From the NCBI GenBank assembly GCA_003342815.1, contig PTEX01000131.1, forward strand, positions 1,449,640-1,513,639: a DNA stretch of 64,000 nucleotides, given 5' to 3'. The DNA comes from Eudromia elegans (taxonomy: Eukaryota; Chordata; Aves; Tinamiformes; Tinamidae). Below are positions 11,550 through 22,632 of this stretch, in pieces (the first letter of the stretch is position 1; the number at the start of each line of letters is the position of its first letter). The translations under genes and the position numbers were made by a program. The notes beneath the pieces were generated by a model. The model made no database searches. It was given only the letters and a program-made list of their open reading frames with translations, and was not told the DNA's origin.

Positions 11550-14500
11550 TAAAATGCTGGGGACATAGTTAGCAGTAAAACAATGTGCTAGCAGAGTTCA
11601 AAGTTGGCAATAAGTTCAGCAGTTTATGAAATGAAATTACTTGGCAGTGTTTGAGACCTGTGCCAGGATAGGATGGTGAGGAATTTCAAATGTCTGACAC
11701 ATAGCTGTTTTAGCTTCTTTGTGCTAATTTCTATATTTACTGAACAATCTGATCTTATAATCAGTATATCTGTTTTTATGATGCCTATAGAATCCTATTT
11801 CATACTGTGCAGCCTCTGAAGATGATTCAGTGGACTAGGCTTTTTTATTGTCTAGTAATAAGAGAGCTGGAAAAAAAAAAGAATATATACTACCTACAAA
11901 TCTAGACAGGTACAGCCATGCTTATAGAGGCAAGGGAAAAAGCTTTTAAGCACCTTTATATGAGGCTGCTTTTTAAGGGTGGTATTCACCTGTTTTTTTC
12001 CACACAGTGTTGCATTTGCATTCTAACACAGGTGCCCATCTGCACCAGGTTTTTCTTTGGCCAATTCCCAGTTCTAGTTTTTGCCTCAGGATGTCGTATG
12101 AAGGACCTCATTTCTTGTGATTAGAGTGGTTCTACTGAGAATGCAAATTAATCTGAAAAAAATCAGTATTTTTCCATCAGAAGATACAAGGAAAGTGAAT
12201 CCTTTTGGAGTCTATATCTAATTAGACAGAAGTGTGTTTCTCATTGTTTTTAAGTGTAATTTTTAGGGCGGAGGGTAACATATGGGTCCTTAACTTAGCT
12301 AATCGACTATGCCTACTTTTCCCAATTAAGTAAGTCCAAAAGAAGGACCATTGTATGTATATCTGTATTCAAGTCAGTAAAATATTTACCGACAAAATTC
12401 TTCAGAATCTGTCACTCTCGGGAAATTTTGCCATAGGTTGTCACAGTTTGTCCTTATTCCTGCCTATTAGCTTGACATACTAAATAGGCTAGACTGGCAC
12501 TGTGGCTTGAATATTCTTTACTCTGAAGCACTGAGAATTTTTACCCATGATGATATTTCTGCATTTCCAAAATGAATATCAAGGAATTTGATTTCTAGGT
12601 AGGTATTTGGTACCCTATTTTACGAAGAAAAATGCTCTAGCCTTCAAAGTCCCATTGAAAGAAATTTTCTGGCCACTTCTGCTTTGTAGTTTTTCTTTTG
12701 CATATCAATAATTGCTGTCAGTAGCTCCTGTGGTAGCCTATGGATGCTGCTCTAATATAGTTGGTGAGAAGGAAGAACTAACTTGGCCTTTTTTTGTGAG
12801 AAAGACACATTAGGAATAAGTAATGGCAGACTTTTGTGTCACTATTCTATAACCGAAGAATGTGAAGAATGACGCCTGGTTAAGTGTGAATTGTTATTGT
12901 ACTTTATGAATGCTTTTCATGCCTGAAAATCTTCAGAGAAAAATCTTCAAAGCCTCCAGAGTTCTGGGGTTCTTGTTATATTTCTGAAGAAAAAGATAAA
13001 ATAATAATTTAAAAAGCAGAAAAAGCTAAGATGGCTTCAGCGTGCACATGGTTATACTAGGACTCAAACTTCTAGGCTTATGTAAGCTTGGGGGGGTTAT
13101 TGTGGTGAGTTTGGCTTTCCCTGATAAAGCAATTATCTTCTGGGCTTGATGTTTATACTCGTAGATTAAATTCAAAATGCTGTTAAAGAGGTGAAAGTTG
13201 CCTACCTTTTCCTCATTTAGTTAATTAGAATTGAGCCTAGAGACTAGAGCTTATTAATAAAAAGGAAAGGCAATATTATACTACCCTGGAAGAACAAACA
13301 TATGGTGCCAAGAAATCCATTACCTAAGTTTCTCGTTTTCCCCTTGAAACTTGGGAATTCAAGGGACGTTAAGAGAGAAACAGACCCGGGCTGCTGATTC
13401 TGAGTTCTAGTGCTGTACATAAAGCTTCCAGGTCGCGTTCTCTAACCTCATCCTGTTTTGGCATAGATTTGATCGATCACATTTCCTTCAGTGCTTTTAG
13501 GGTAGAGATGAGAAGAAGAAATAAGCAAAGACCTGGAGCCATGAGTGTTTGCACAAAGAGCGTAGCATCCTATTTCTTATTTTAATTGCTCCATGCTTCT
13601 TGCAAGATGGTCTTGGGCCTGGTACACCAGAATGTAGCATAGTTAACGTACAGAAAATCCGAGTATGTTCTCCTGACAAAAAGTGATGGATTGATGGATG
13701 TGATTCTCACATTTGAGACTTGAGCTCCAAGTTTTCCTTTGATTTTAGGGACTTTTAGAGAATATTTCCTTTCTCTCTGCTTTTGAAGAGCTCATCCACC
13801 AGGGAAGGATATAATGTAGGAAGCTGGCATTTCCAATATCGGAGATATTTGGCGTATCCTCTTAATGCAGTTTAAAATATTGCTTTAGATTCACACATTT
13901 TCTCTGAATTGTCAACAACTGTCTCTTTCACAACTTACTGTGCTTCATCTACTGTCACTGCATGATCATTTCTATATTATAACAGTTTTTCTTTTCTAAA
14001 CCAAATGAAATTATATCCTCTCAACAAATTTTATGTTGTCTAATGAAGTCTCTGGGGAATTTTTAACAATGCTGGATGCTGTTTTTCCCCCTACCATTTC
14101 AATCAATATTCTGCATCTTTAAATTTGGTCTCCTTATATTTACATTTCCATTTCAAAAACTTTGAAACATATTCCGTCTTTTTACGTAAGCTATTAGAGA
14201 TTTATTTCAGTCCTTTAATATATGCTATTATTTCATGAACTATTAAATAATAAATATAATAATATTAAATTTATTTATGGTTATATTGAAATTAATGTAA
14301 AAAATAGCAGTTTTTTTACTGTTAAAAGGCTTGTATCTGATGAAGGAAGCCTTCCATGTATCCATGTGGTCGATGGGGTGGATTTGCTTTATTGTTTCAG
14401 CAGTGCTCTTAGCCCTGGAGCAGAGTTTTCTGTTTTTCTGAGATTAGCACTAGCCTTGTGTTTTGGTCCAGGTTAATTTTGCCCTCTGTTTTGCCAATTA

Positions 14501-15640
14501 CAGGAAATAAAAAAAGAAAAAGTGGCAGACTTAAATATAAGGGAATACAGCTTTAGTGTGTGTTTGATGCGTGGCATTTTTTCTTTAAAACTGTTAACAC
14601 AGGTTTTTTTTTTCTCTTGAAATCTAGTTTAATGCCAGTCAGAGCTGCTGATGCAATTCACTGAGATACTTTGGCCATTTCATGTCCTATACTAACTTAG
14701 TTTATGAAAACCCGGAAAATGTTGCATAACTTTTTTTATTATTATTTTTTTCTCTCTTTATGACTAAGAGATATGAAAACTGAAATATCTGGCAGAGGAA
14801 TTTTATTTCAAGACAAATAAACATTGCCCAAGCCATGATAGTGTAATATTGACGAGTGCCCTCTATTACGTGTATACAAAGCCATGTCACTTATAGGCAG
14901 GAGGACAGTTTCAGGAAGTTTTCCTGAATGCATTATGATTTTTACACAGCTCATTTAAACCAAGGGAAATATATATCTGCTGATTCTGGTTATCTGTAGT
15001 AAACTTCATTAGCACAAGGTTGCTCTGCAGTATCTAGAGAATTAGAGTTAATATTTTTAACCGTAGGTAACAAAGAGGAAAAAAGAAGAAATTCTGAAAT
15101 CATACAAAACTGCATGGCTTGGGTAAGATACAAGACGACTATTTCAGATGGCAGAAGTTGTGGAGGAAGAGAAATTTGCACCAACAGTTGCCAGATTGTG
15201 TGCACATATTGCTTTGGAGAAACAGAAACTGAGGACTCCCTGAAAGATCCTTGCTAGCAGAAACAAGCCTTCATTCGCAGCACAGCAGCCCATGAGATAC
15301 AGGAGCTTTGATGCAAGAGATAACTGTGATGAGGAGATCTAATTTTATCTAATTTTGGCAGCTTTTGCCTTAAACTGTATTGGCCTTTTGAAATTGTTTC
15401 TTAAAAATATCAATATATTTCCTGCTCTCTAGGTAAGACAAACCCCCAGTTTGTGTTCAGGGTTAGCTAGATTTATGAATATGGTTAACACTTATTTCTG
15501 TTTCAAAGTTAATTTCATTCTAAAGCTGACATTTTTAAAGTCTCACAGGAACATTATAAAAGATCATGTTTTCTCCTCAGTGCAACGCATTTTTTTAATC
15601 TTTGCAGTTCTTCCACCAACTCTGCTTATGCACACATGAA
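11550..15640. other. Non-coding stretch, no gene recognised
   Basis: All open frames are short and lack recognisable domains. At 12141-12152 the string ATGCAAATTAAT joins a perfect octamer to a TAAT homeodomain core, a composite POU-factor type site, but it is isolated. Several AT-rich segments (14.0-14.3 and 14.7 kb) are low complexity. I see no RNA gene, transposon end or CpG cluster. Confidence 0.55.
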
Positions 15641-15659
15641 TAATCTCCACATTTTGAGA

Positions 15660-15990
15660 AATGTCTTACTCTGAGGCTGCGGTCTGTGAGCAGCCGTGCA
15701 AAAATTGAAGCTCAAAACTGGAACAAATCGGGAAGTAGCAGCTGCACACGGATGAGCAATGCGGGGAGAGCTTATGAAAACATGTATGTATTTGAGAGCA
15801 CATCAGTTCCTATCTGATAGGAGCTCAAGTGCTTAAGCAAGTGTTGCTGGAGTTTATATGGCATAGGTGTTACATTGCTCCGTCACAAGGCTTCAGCTTC
15901 CAGACATCCTGGCTTACTCCTCTTTAATTCAGCCACTTAGAAATGGCTTTAATTATTTTCCTAGACAATATGGCAATGTAGAGCCAAAGG
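15660..15990. promoter_or_regulatory. Candidate enhancer with GATA palindrome and NKX2-type sites
   Basis: TCCTATC-T-GATAGGA at 15808-15822 is a perfect inverted repeat with a one-base centre, giving two divergent GATA-core sites. Immediately downstream are TCAAGTG (15825-15831) and GCAAGTG (15837-15843), close to the NKX2 consensus, separated by CTTAAGC. The block also holds CpGs at about 15681, 15693, 15729, 15750 and 15762, plus TAAT cores near 15925 and 15952. No coding frame explains it. GATA plus NKX2 pairing is typical of heart, lung and foregut enhancers, but the tissue is a guess. Confidence 0.3.
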
Positions 15991-16557
15991 TATAGTCATT
16001 GCCCTAATGCCTAGTCTTTTTATTTTGTTTATTTATTATTAGTTTATACACCAGTAAAATGAATGGAATGTTTACTATAGGTGACAAGGCTCTTCATAAC
16101 AGATTTTTAAAATGTTTTTTCCTACTAGTAAAATTCTCTTTTTCTCAGTGGTTCTGAGAATTAGAAAATTTGCAGGCTTTATACCAAAGCATTCTATTTA
16201 ATTTTTTAAAAGATAAAATATAAAAGAGAATATCTTTAGGTGCAGGTTTTCTCTCTTCTGTCCATACCTGCTAAGATGAGCAAAGAACAGGACCCTTGAA
16301 CATCTCCTTTCAAACTATATCTTTGTATACTTGTTGCAAATATTTAGTATTTTAAATGCTTTATCAAGAAACATAGCAACAATATTTTGAGATCAAGTGC
16401 GCAGAAGAGGTTTGAGTTCCTCCATGCGGTAAATCCTGACGTTTCAGCCTGCATTTCTGAAGTAGTCATTTATCTCCGTTATCCTCACTCCCTACTTTCC
16501 AAGAAGCCCATTTCATTCGTCTTTCTCTGAAATGCTCTTTCTACAGCCTGTGAGGAA

Positions 16558-16581
16558 CTTATAACACATTGGTGTTATAAG
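16558..16581. repeat. Perfect 10-bp hairpin
   Basis: CTTATAACAC (16558-16567) and GTGTTATAAG (16572-16581) are exact reverse complements around the four-base loop ATTG. There is no following T-run that would suggest a Pol III terminator and no known RNA-gene context. Confidence 0.85.
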
Positions 16582-16923
16582 AGTGCACTACAACAAAACT
16601 CTGTAAGCAGAAGGCTTCTCATAGTCGTTGCCTGTACTAGAAGCTCTTGGTGCCACTCTGCTTCAAATCTTTGGGCTGCATGCGCTGTACTTGAGTAATA
16701 TCTCCTGAGGGGAAACAGGGTACAAGAGCTACAGAGAGCAGAAGGATAAAAACTGATGGCTAAATTGAATTGAGAATAATAAGCTTATAATAATTACTGA
16801 ATTGAATTAAATTGGATGAATTCAAGTAATGTTTCCAAACTTGATTAAAAGAACATAGGAGTTTACAGGAGATAGAGAAGTCCAAAAGTATCTCAGAAAA
16901 ATACTCTTTGATAGTTTATTACA

Positions 16924-16973
16924 TTTTATTATCTTTTTATTATTTATTTATTATTTTTATTATCTTTTTATTA
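16924..16973 (+). repeat. TTAT-rich low-complexity repeat
   Basis: The run is built only of T, A and two isolated C residues. It contains the unit TTATTATCTTTTTATTA twice in imperfect form (first near 16927, again near 16957), with ATTTATTTATTATT between. It is a diverged simple repeat. Confidence 0.8.
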
Positions 16974-17915
16974 CCACTACCTCTATTTACTACCATGTTA
17001 TAGTAACTAAGATGTGTATTTGGAATTCACACTTAATGAAAAAATAGGATAGATTTCTTCAGATTTAAGTCAGAAGAACACATCTTGAGGAAATACATAT
17101 ACTATTGTATAAATACATAGGAACCTTTTCTAGGTGTTTTCTTGAAAAGTATTAAATAAAATCTTTTACATTTTTTTCAGAAGTAAAATGAACAAATGGA
17201 CTACAAATAAAAAATCAAGTTCTAAGTAGCAAAGAAAAAGAAATCCATTCTTTCTAACAGAATGATTTCTTATACCCTTTTATTTTAAGGTTATAAATAT
17301 ACCAAAGTGAAATATTTATGACCTAGTTTTCTAAAAATTGTACCCAAAGCCTTGCTCATCAACTTGCTGAGCATTGTGGGTGAGACACACTTTTTGGTTT
17401 TATATCCCTCTTGAATATTTGTACTGCTGAGGTGATAAGAAATTACAGCATGCGCCAAGGTCAAATGTAGTTACAGGGCAAAAGTGAGGGTTCAAATGCT
17501 GGTAGCATGCCTCACAATGATATAGAAAAAGATAATGAAGTTAAAAATGGCAACTTAGGTATGGGAAATATCCAGTAGCTCGATATCTTTTTTTCCCTCT
17601 CTCAGCTGTGCTACATTATGCAGGAGACTGTACAGTCTTATTTCCACCAGATTTTATTTATTTATTTTAGTCTTGCACTTAGGGTATCCCACCCTCAGTA
17701 CCATCATGTATACGGAGGCAATAAAGGGCATAGAATCTTGTCTGGGAGCATCATATGTGCACACAAGTGTATATGTTTGCCTACTGCTGTAATTGCTGCA
17801 ACTACTATCAGCCTTTCAATTCTACATACCCTTCTAGGCAGAGTTTTAAAGACCACTGATTGCTCCTAGTTCCCTCATGTCTTAACCATTTCAGCTCTTA
17901 TTGTTGGTCAATCAG

Positions 17916-17935
17916 AAAACAAACAAACAAAAACC
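17916..17935 (+). repeat. (CAAA)n short repeat
   Basis: A run of AAAC/CAAA tetranucleotide units with no coding context. Confidence 0.75.
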
Positions 17936-19032
17936 CTGAAATTGTGTAGGGAAAAGAATTACTTGAAAACCAGGATTGTTATTTCCCCAAACTCTACTCC
18001 AACTACAAAGAACAATCTTTGCAATCTGAAATTTTGGGATAGCATTTTGATCAGAGACCCTTTGATTAGAAAGCAAGCTGAAAGATTGGCTCATAAATCA
18101 TTCTTTCTCTCTTTCTTAAATTGCTATACTTTTCACAATTTCATAGTTATCGCATACTAAATTAAACTATCCTTAACTATTATCTGTGAGACTGTCTGCA
18201 CAAGTGGACTGAATATCTGAATTGTATAATTCCATTATAATTGTGTTATAACCAGGATATCTATTCCACTACTCCACTCTGGGATTTGAGGTCTCTTTCT
18301 CCTATTTGTTACATCCTGTACATTATTTCCTGTGCTCTCCAATTTTGTTATTTTTTTCCACTTCTCATCTTCAGGCTTCTAGCATATACCTCGTTAGAAA
18401 AGGGCAAACACGAGATCTTTTACTAAACTGAACTCCGGCCGTTTCCAGTGCATCCAGACTGCGTGAAAAAGGTCAGGCCCGTGCTATGGCTGCTCCTTTC
18501 TTGACTGACAAAGTCAGATTCAATCTAAACTACAGGTTTTTTCTACTGCTTGAAATAGAAGAGCAAAAATTTATAAGTAGCAAGACTCCATTGGAAATGA
18601 CTTTCCTTTAGTAAGCAGTGCCAGCAGTGACAGTGCAGATCAAGGAACATGCTGAATAGCTCGTACTCTTTCCTAATGTGCAACCACTTTCTACACAGAT
18701 TGCTCCTTTGCGGCATTTTAGCATCTTCATAACCATAATGACTGCACTTGTGGATTAAGAGTAAGCTGGTGGCAAGCTGTCCTAGTGATGTAGAATTAGA
18801 TTTTTGTATTTTATTATGTTTTACGTTTCAAAAGGGAAACTGCAATGACTTACCCGTTATATACTATTGTAAATATTCAAAGTGTTGTACTGCAGAAATA
18901 TCTTCTTGATGCTTGACCTTCTCTTATTTAAATTTAGGAACCGTGTGTAAAACTGATATTTTTATGAATTTAATATCTTTAAAAATGTGTTCTTTCATCT
19001 CTTTATTAACTTATATTCCAAGATCTTATCCA

Positions 19033-19207
19033 TAGTCCTCTCTTAAACGTCAATATTTTGTTGTATTCAAAGATTAAATGTTACTGAAACAGAGAGTTGT
19101 TGATGCAGGCAACCTCACATTTAAAATATTGGAAAGAGAGATAATTACATATAATTATTAACATTTAATCTTTGAATACAACAAAATATTCGAATATGAG
19201 AGGACTA
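19033..19207. mobile_element. Palindromic MITE-like element with TA ends
   Basis: Two long inverted arms, 19033-19083 and 19159-19207, flank a spacer of about 75 bases. The inner 32 bases of the arms are perfectly complementary: TAACATTTAATCTTTGAATA begins the right arm and continues ACAACAAAATATT. The outer part is imperfect but closes with TAGTCCTCTC on the left and GAGAGGACTA on the right. The outermost bases on both sides are TA, the target duplication of Tc1/mariner transposons, which would make the terminal inverted repeat start GTCCTCTC. The total length of about 175 bases and the lack of any open frame fit a non-autonomous MITE. Alternatives are a chance inverted duplication or a hairpin RNA locus. 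No second copy is visible in the window. Confidence 0.5.
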
Positions 19208-19209
19208 AG

Positions 19210-20975
19210 ACCCTCTTTTAATAAGGCAGTAAGAATTGGGGAAAGATATTGATAGTAGAAAAGAGAAAAAAATGAACAAAGAGAATAGCAAAAATACACG
19301 TACTTGACATAAATTTAAATGTCCTGAGGGAACTCAAATAATTATTTTTCCAATACAGAAGTTTTCAGAATAGTATAATGATAAGGTCATATTCAATATA
19401 TTGCTTTTCTGGGGAGAAAATAATATATTCCTTCCCCAGGAATCTAGAACCAATAAATATCCATCTAGCATTTATTTATTCTATTTGGTATCTGCACTGT
19501 CTCATTAGAAAAGATTTATTTGCTTTAGAAGGTGAACAATATTTTACAATGACTAGTTCTTTTCTGTGTGAAAGTACTAAATGCAAAAACACAGTCGTAT
19601 TTTATCACTACTGGACAGGGGATTTTTATGCATTTAAAGGTAATATTTTCTCTTTAGAGTGGAATGAAGCTGCAATAATGTGATTAGCCTGACCATCTAT
19701 GATTTATTGCAGTTTTATCAATGCAGAAAGTCTTCTGAATAACAGGTATGTCTGCTATTTGCTTCAAGTTTGTGTATTTTTTGTTTGTTTATTTTCTAGT
19801 ATAATTTATTGTCCACATAATTATATGCTGTAAAAAAGAAGAAATCCTATCATTTCTAATGTCAGACTGACATTATTTATCTGTTAACAGTGTTTTAACC
19901 ATCTTAGCAGAATAATAATAAAGATAGACCAATATGTCTGATGCTGCTGTTACAAATATCCGGCCTGAAATTAGCTAAACAAATATTTGATCACTATGTT
20001 TGTGTGGTGGATAGATTGCCATAAGCACTTTGATGGAGCTGCAGTTTATGTAGCAAGAAGATTTACAGTAAAAGGATCAAGGTTTCTTGTAGTTTTTAAG
20101 CTGCAATCCGGATCAAGAGATGTTGTAAACATTAATGTTCCAAAAATAGGTATGAGAAGTGCAAAGGTATACACTCATTTCTTTTTTTGATTTCTAACTG
20201 AATTAAAAAAGAGACCTTACATGATACACAGTTTAAATGGACTTTCCAGAGCTGGAGCTAAGAATATTATATGTTTATATGTGCTGTAAATGCGCATAGA
20301 CATGTTTGGGGCTTTTCTTTCCAGTCTGTATCTAGACCAAGGTTTATCATGCTTTGTAATCAGAAAAATCTTTTTGGCTGAAACACTAGAATCGAAACTG
20401 CACTTATTTTAACTGGCTGTGAAACACTCTTTTCCATAAGCTGGTCTCTGAGAAAGTACTTATTGTATCATTTATGGCACAAACACAGTTTTGAAATGAT
20501 TCCGACTCAGATTTCCAAAACCAAAATTGCTTTTGAATAATAATGCATAACTACTCTTACCAAAAATATCAATCACTTGTAATTGCATTTTAAAATTCTT
20601 GATGTTAAAAGGCCCATATGTTTCTAATGGTATAGCTAGAAGTAAATTAATAACCCAACAGCACATTTTAAATGAGGAATTTTATTTTTTTTAACGTGGA
20701 AGACTCTGGAATACACTCAAAGAACATTAGTCACTTCAAAAATCTCATGTTAACTTATGAATAAGTAATTTACATTTACATAAATATGAATCATGTACAT
20801 GAATGTGTATATTTACAATAAAAAAAAATGATATTTTGACATTGATTAGAAAGAGTTTGTGATAATTTGGGTTATTTATCCCCCTTAAATTGTTCCTGTA
20901 AAAGCAAGTCGGGATAGGTTGTTTCAGTACAATAGATTTCACGTAGCAATCTGTAAGATAAACTAAAATTCCCCA
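19210..20975. other. AT-rich non-coding stretch, no gene recognised
   Basis: A plus-strand frame of 101 codons begins with ATG at 19378, but its composition (I, Y, F and K rich) is what AT-rich random sequence gives. A 60-odd codon plus-strand frame around 19998-20190 reads slightly more protein-like, without a recognisable family or splice sites. No repeats of note. Confidence 0.5.
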
Positions 20976-20989
20976 GTTTATTGGAATGA

Positions 20990-21560
20990 GTTTATTGTTA
21001 TTCTTACTGTCCTGGAAAAGCACCACTGAGCGTCTGCGCTATCCATGGGAAAGCCAATGGACCGCCCTTGTTGAAGGTACCACTGGAGCAGCTGGCCCTG
21101 GGGAGCAGCCCTCCTGGTGTCGTGTCCCTTGGCGTCCTTCAGAGGTGTGTTTTGGAGGACTCTTGCAGTGAAACCCAGCGGTTTTTGCTGATATTCGGAG
21201 AGCTGACGTAGCATCAGGAAGCTTAAGGTCAAGAGAGTACCAGCATGTGTGCTGGGGCTGCATCACGAAAGGCAGCACCGATTAGTGGGGTTTTGTGAGC
21301 CTGGCTGTTGTATCAGGCATGTGGCTACGCAGGCATTTTTCCCTGCAGAGCTTTCCCAGAAGGTTCATTGGTCTGGCCAGCTGCAGCTCCTGATAGCCGG
21401 GCGTGATAATGAGGGCACAGCTGGGGGGCACCTGGGTGTGTTGGGAAGCTGACAGTGTTTTGGGGAGGGTTGGTGTGCTTTAAACTGGCCCTGCTGCTCT
21501 GCCAAAGTGTGTGCTGCCTTTCGTGTGCAGAAACCCATCAGACAATACATTATCACTGCA
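20990..21560 (-). other. GC-richer block with open minus-strand frames of unknown origin
   Basis: G+C rises abruptly at about 20995 and stays high to about 21560. On the minus strand one frame is open for about 95 codons ending at 20978, with a glutamine-rich, protein-like stretch (LRQLSEYQQKPLGFTARVLQ) and no tandem repetition. An overlapping minus-strand frame covers 21039-21278, and upstream of it the same frame stays open for long runs with only two stops to 21550. The pattern would fit an old retrocopy or GC-rich exon, but I recognise no protein, and the high G+C alone makes long open frames likely. Treat it as unclassified. Confidence 0.25.
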
Positions 21561-22575
21561 TAAATTATTTACATAAAAGCAAGGAGCTAATTAAAAATCC
21601 TCCCCAATACCCTTTCTTCTGATTTAGGCTCCGTAGGGGGAACACTGCAGACTCATAACTCTGTGCTGCTGGGTGTAGCGCTGATGCTGCAGACATCCTG
21701 CTTGTGTGGGAGAGCTAAATTGTACTGTCTGGCTTCCTTATGGCACTCAGGAACCCAAGTATGTTCCCAGCTTCAGCAGCATCCTGACCCCTTTCCAGCC
21801 TCTCGAGTGTCCGGGAGCTTATGTACAGCTACGTGCCATGGAAAGGCTGCTAATTTCCATCATTCAAACTTGATTCCATCTGCTAGGACCTTGCTTTGGT
21901 GTAAACAAACAACCTCCCAACCATATCTATAAAGCTAGACGTTATTTCCACCAACTCCAGACAGGTCTGTGTGTAGATTCCCAGAACAAGGTGGCCAAAA
22001 GTGGCTCTTCTCTGCCTAATACTGGCAGTTTAGAGAGATTTGCTCTTCCAATTAAAAAGAAAGGCTACGCTTCTCAACCACCCGTGTCAACAGCAATCCA
22101 AAGGAAAAAGGGATAATATTTTAATGACTGCTAATGCTTTCTGAACCATTGCAACATTAGCTGTCAAATTTAAAGACAAAATAACTCCTTAAGATATATC
22201 TCTGCTAGGAGATTTGAAGGATGGATCTTGAATTTCTACATTTAATTGTGTTTTAAACAAATGGAGAGGCCAAATATTTAGTTGGAATTTTTTTGTGTAA
22301 AACATACAGAATTAGAGATGCTTAAACCAGAGCAATTTATTCGTCTGAGCCATCAGGGTCAGCAGACCAAGTTAGATAATGATGCAGGTCATGTAGGGCG
22401 TAAACGACAGAAAAGCCCATGTGTTAGTTATGTGTCCATCACTAGAACCGTTTCCTTTGCATTTTTGACGTTCCTGCGTTTTCTCTTGACATCTTGCTCA
22501 TTTGTTGTTTTCTGCTAGCAAGCCTTCTTCACTTTCTAAGGTACTCTGATGTCTGATTGGTACTTGAAAATTTTA

Positions 22576-22632
22576 GATGTTAAATTTTAAACATTAAAAA
22601 TGTTAAATATTAAATGTTAAACATTAAATAAT
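22576..22632. repeat. TGTTAAA/TTTAACA-type AT repeat
   Basis: The units ATGTTAAA and TTTAAACATTAAA recur in direct and inverted orientation across about 57 bases, giving a locally self-complementary AT-rich tract. It is a diverged simple repeat. Confidence 0.7.

Larger units (their letters stand above)
16000..19030. other. AT-rich non-coding stretch with simple repeats
   Basis: No gene is recognised. The stretch contains the hairpin at 16558, the TTAT-rich low-complexity run at 16.92 kb and a CAAA run at 17.92 kb, listed separately. A pocket at about 18420-18500 is locally GC-richer but has no long frame. Confidence 0.6.
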
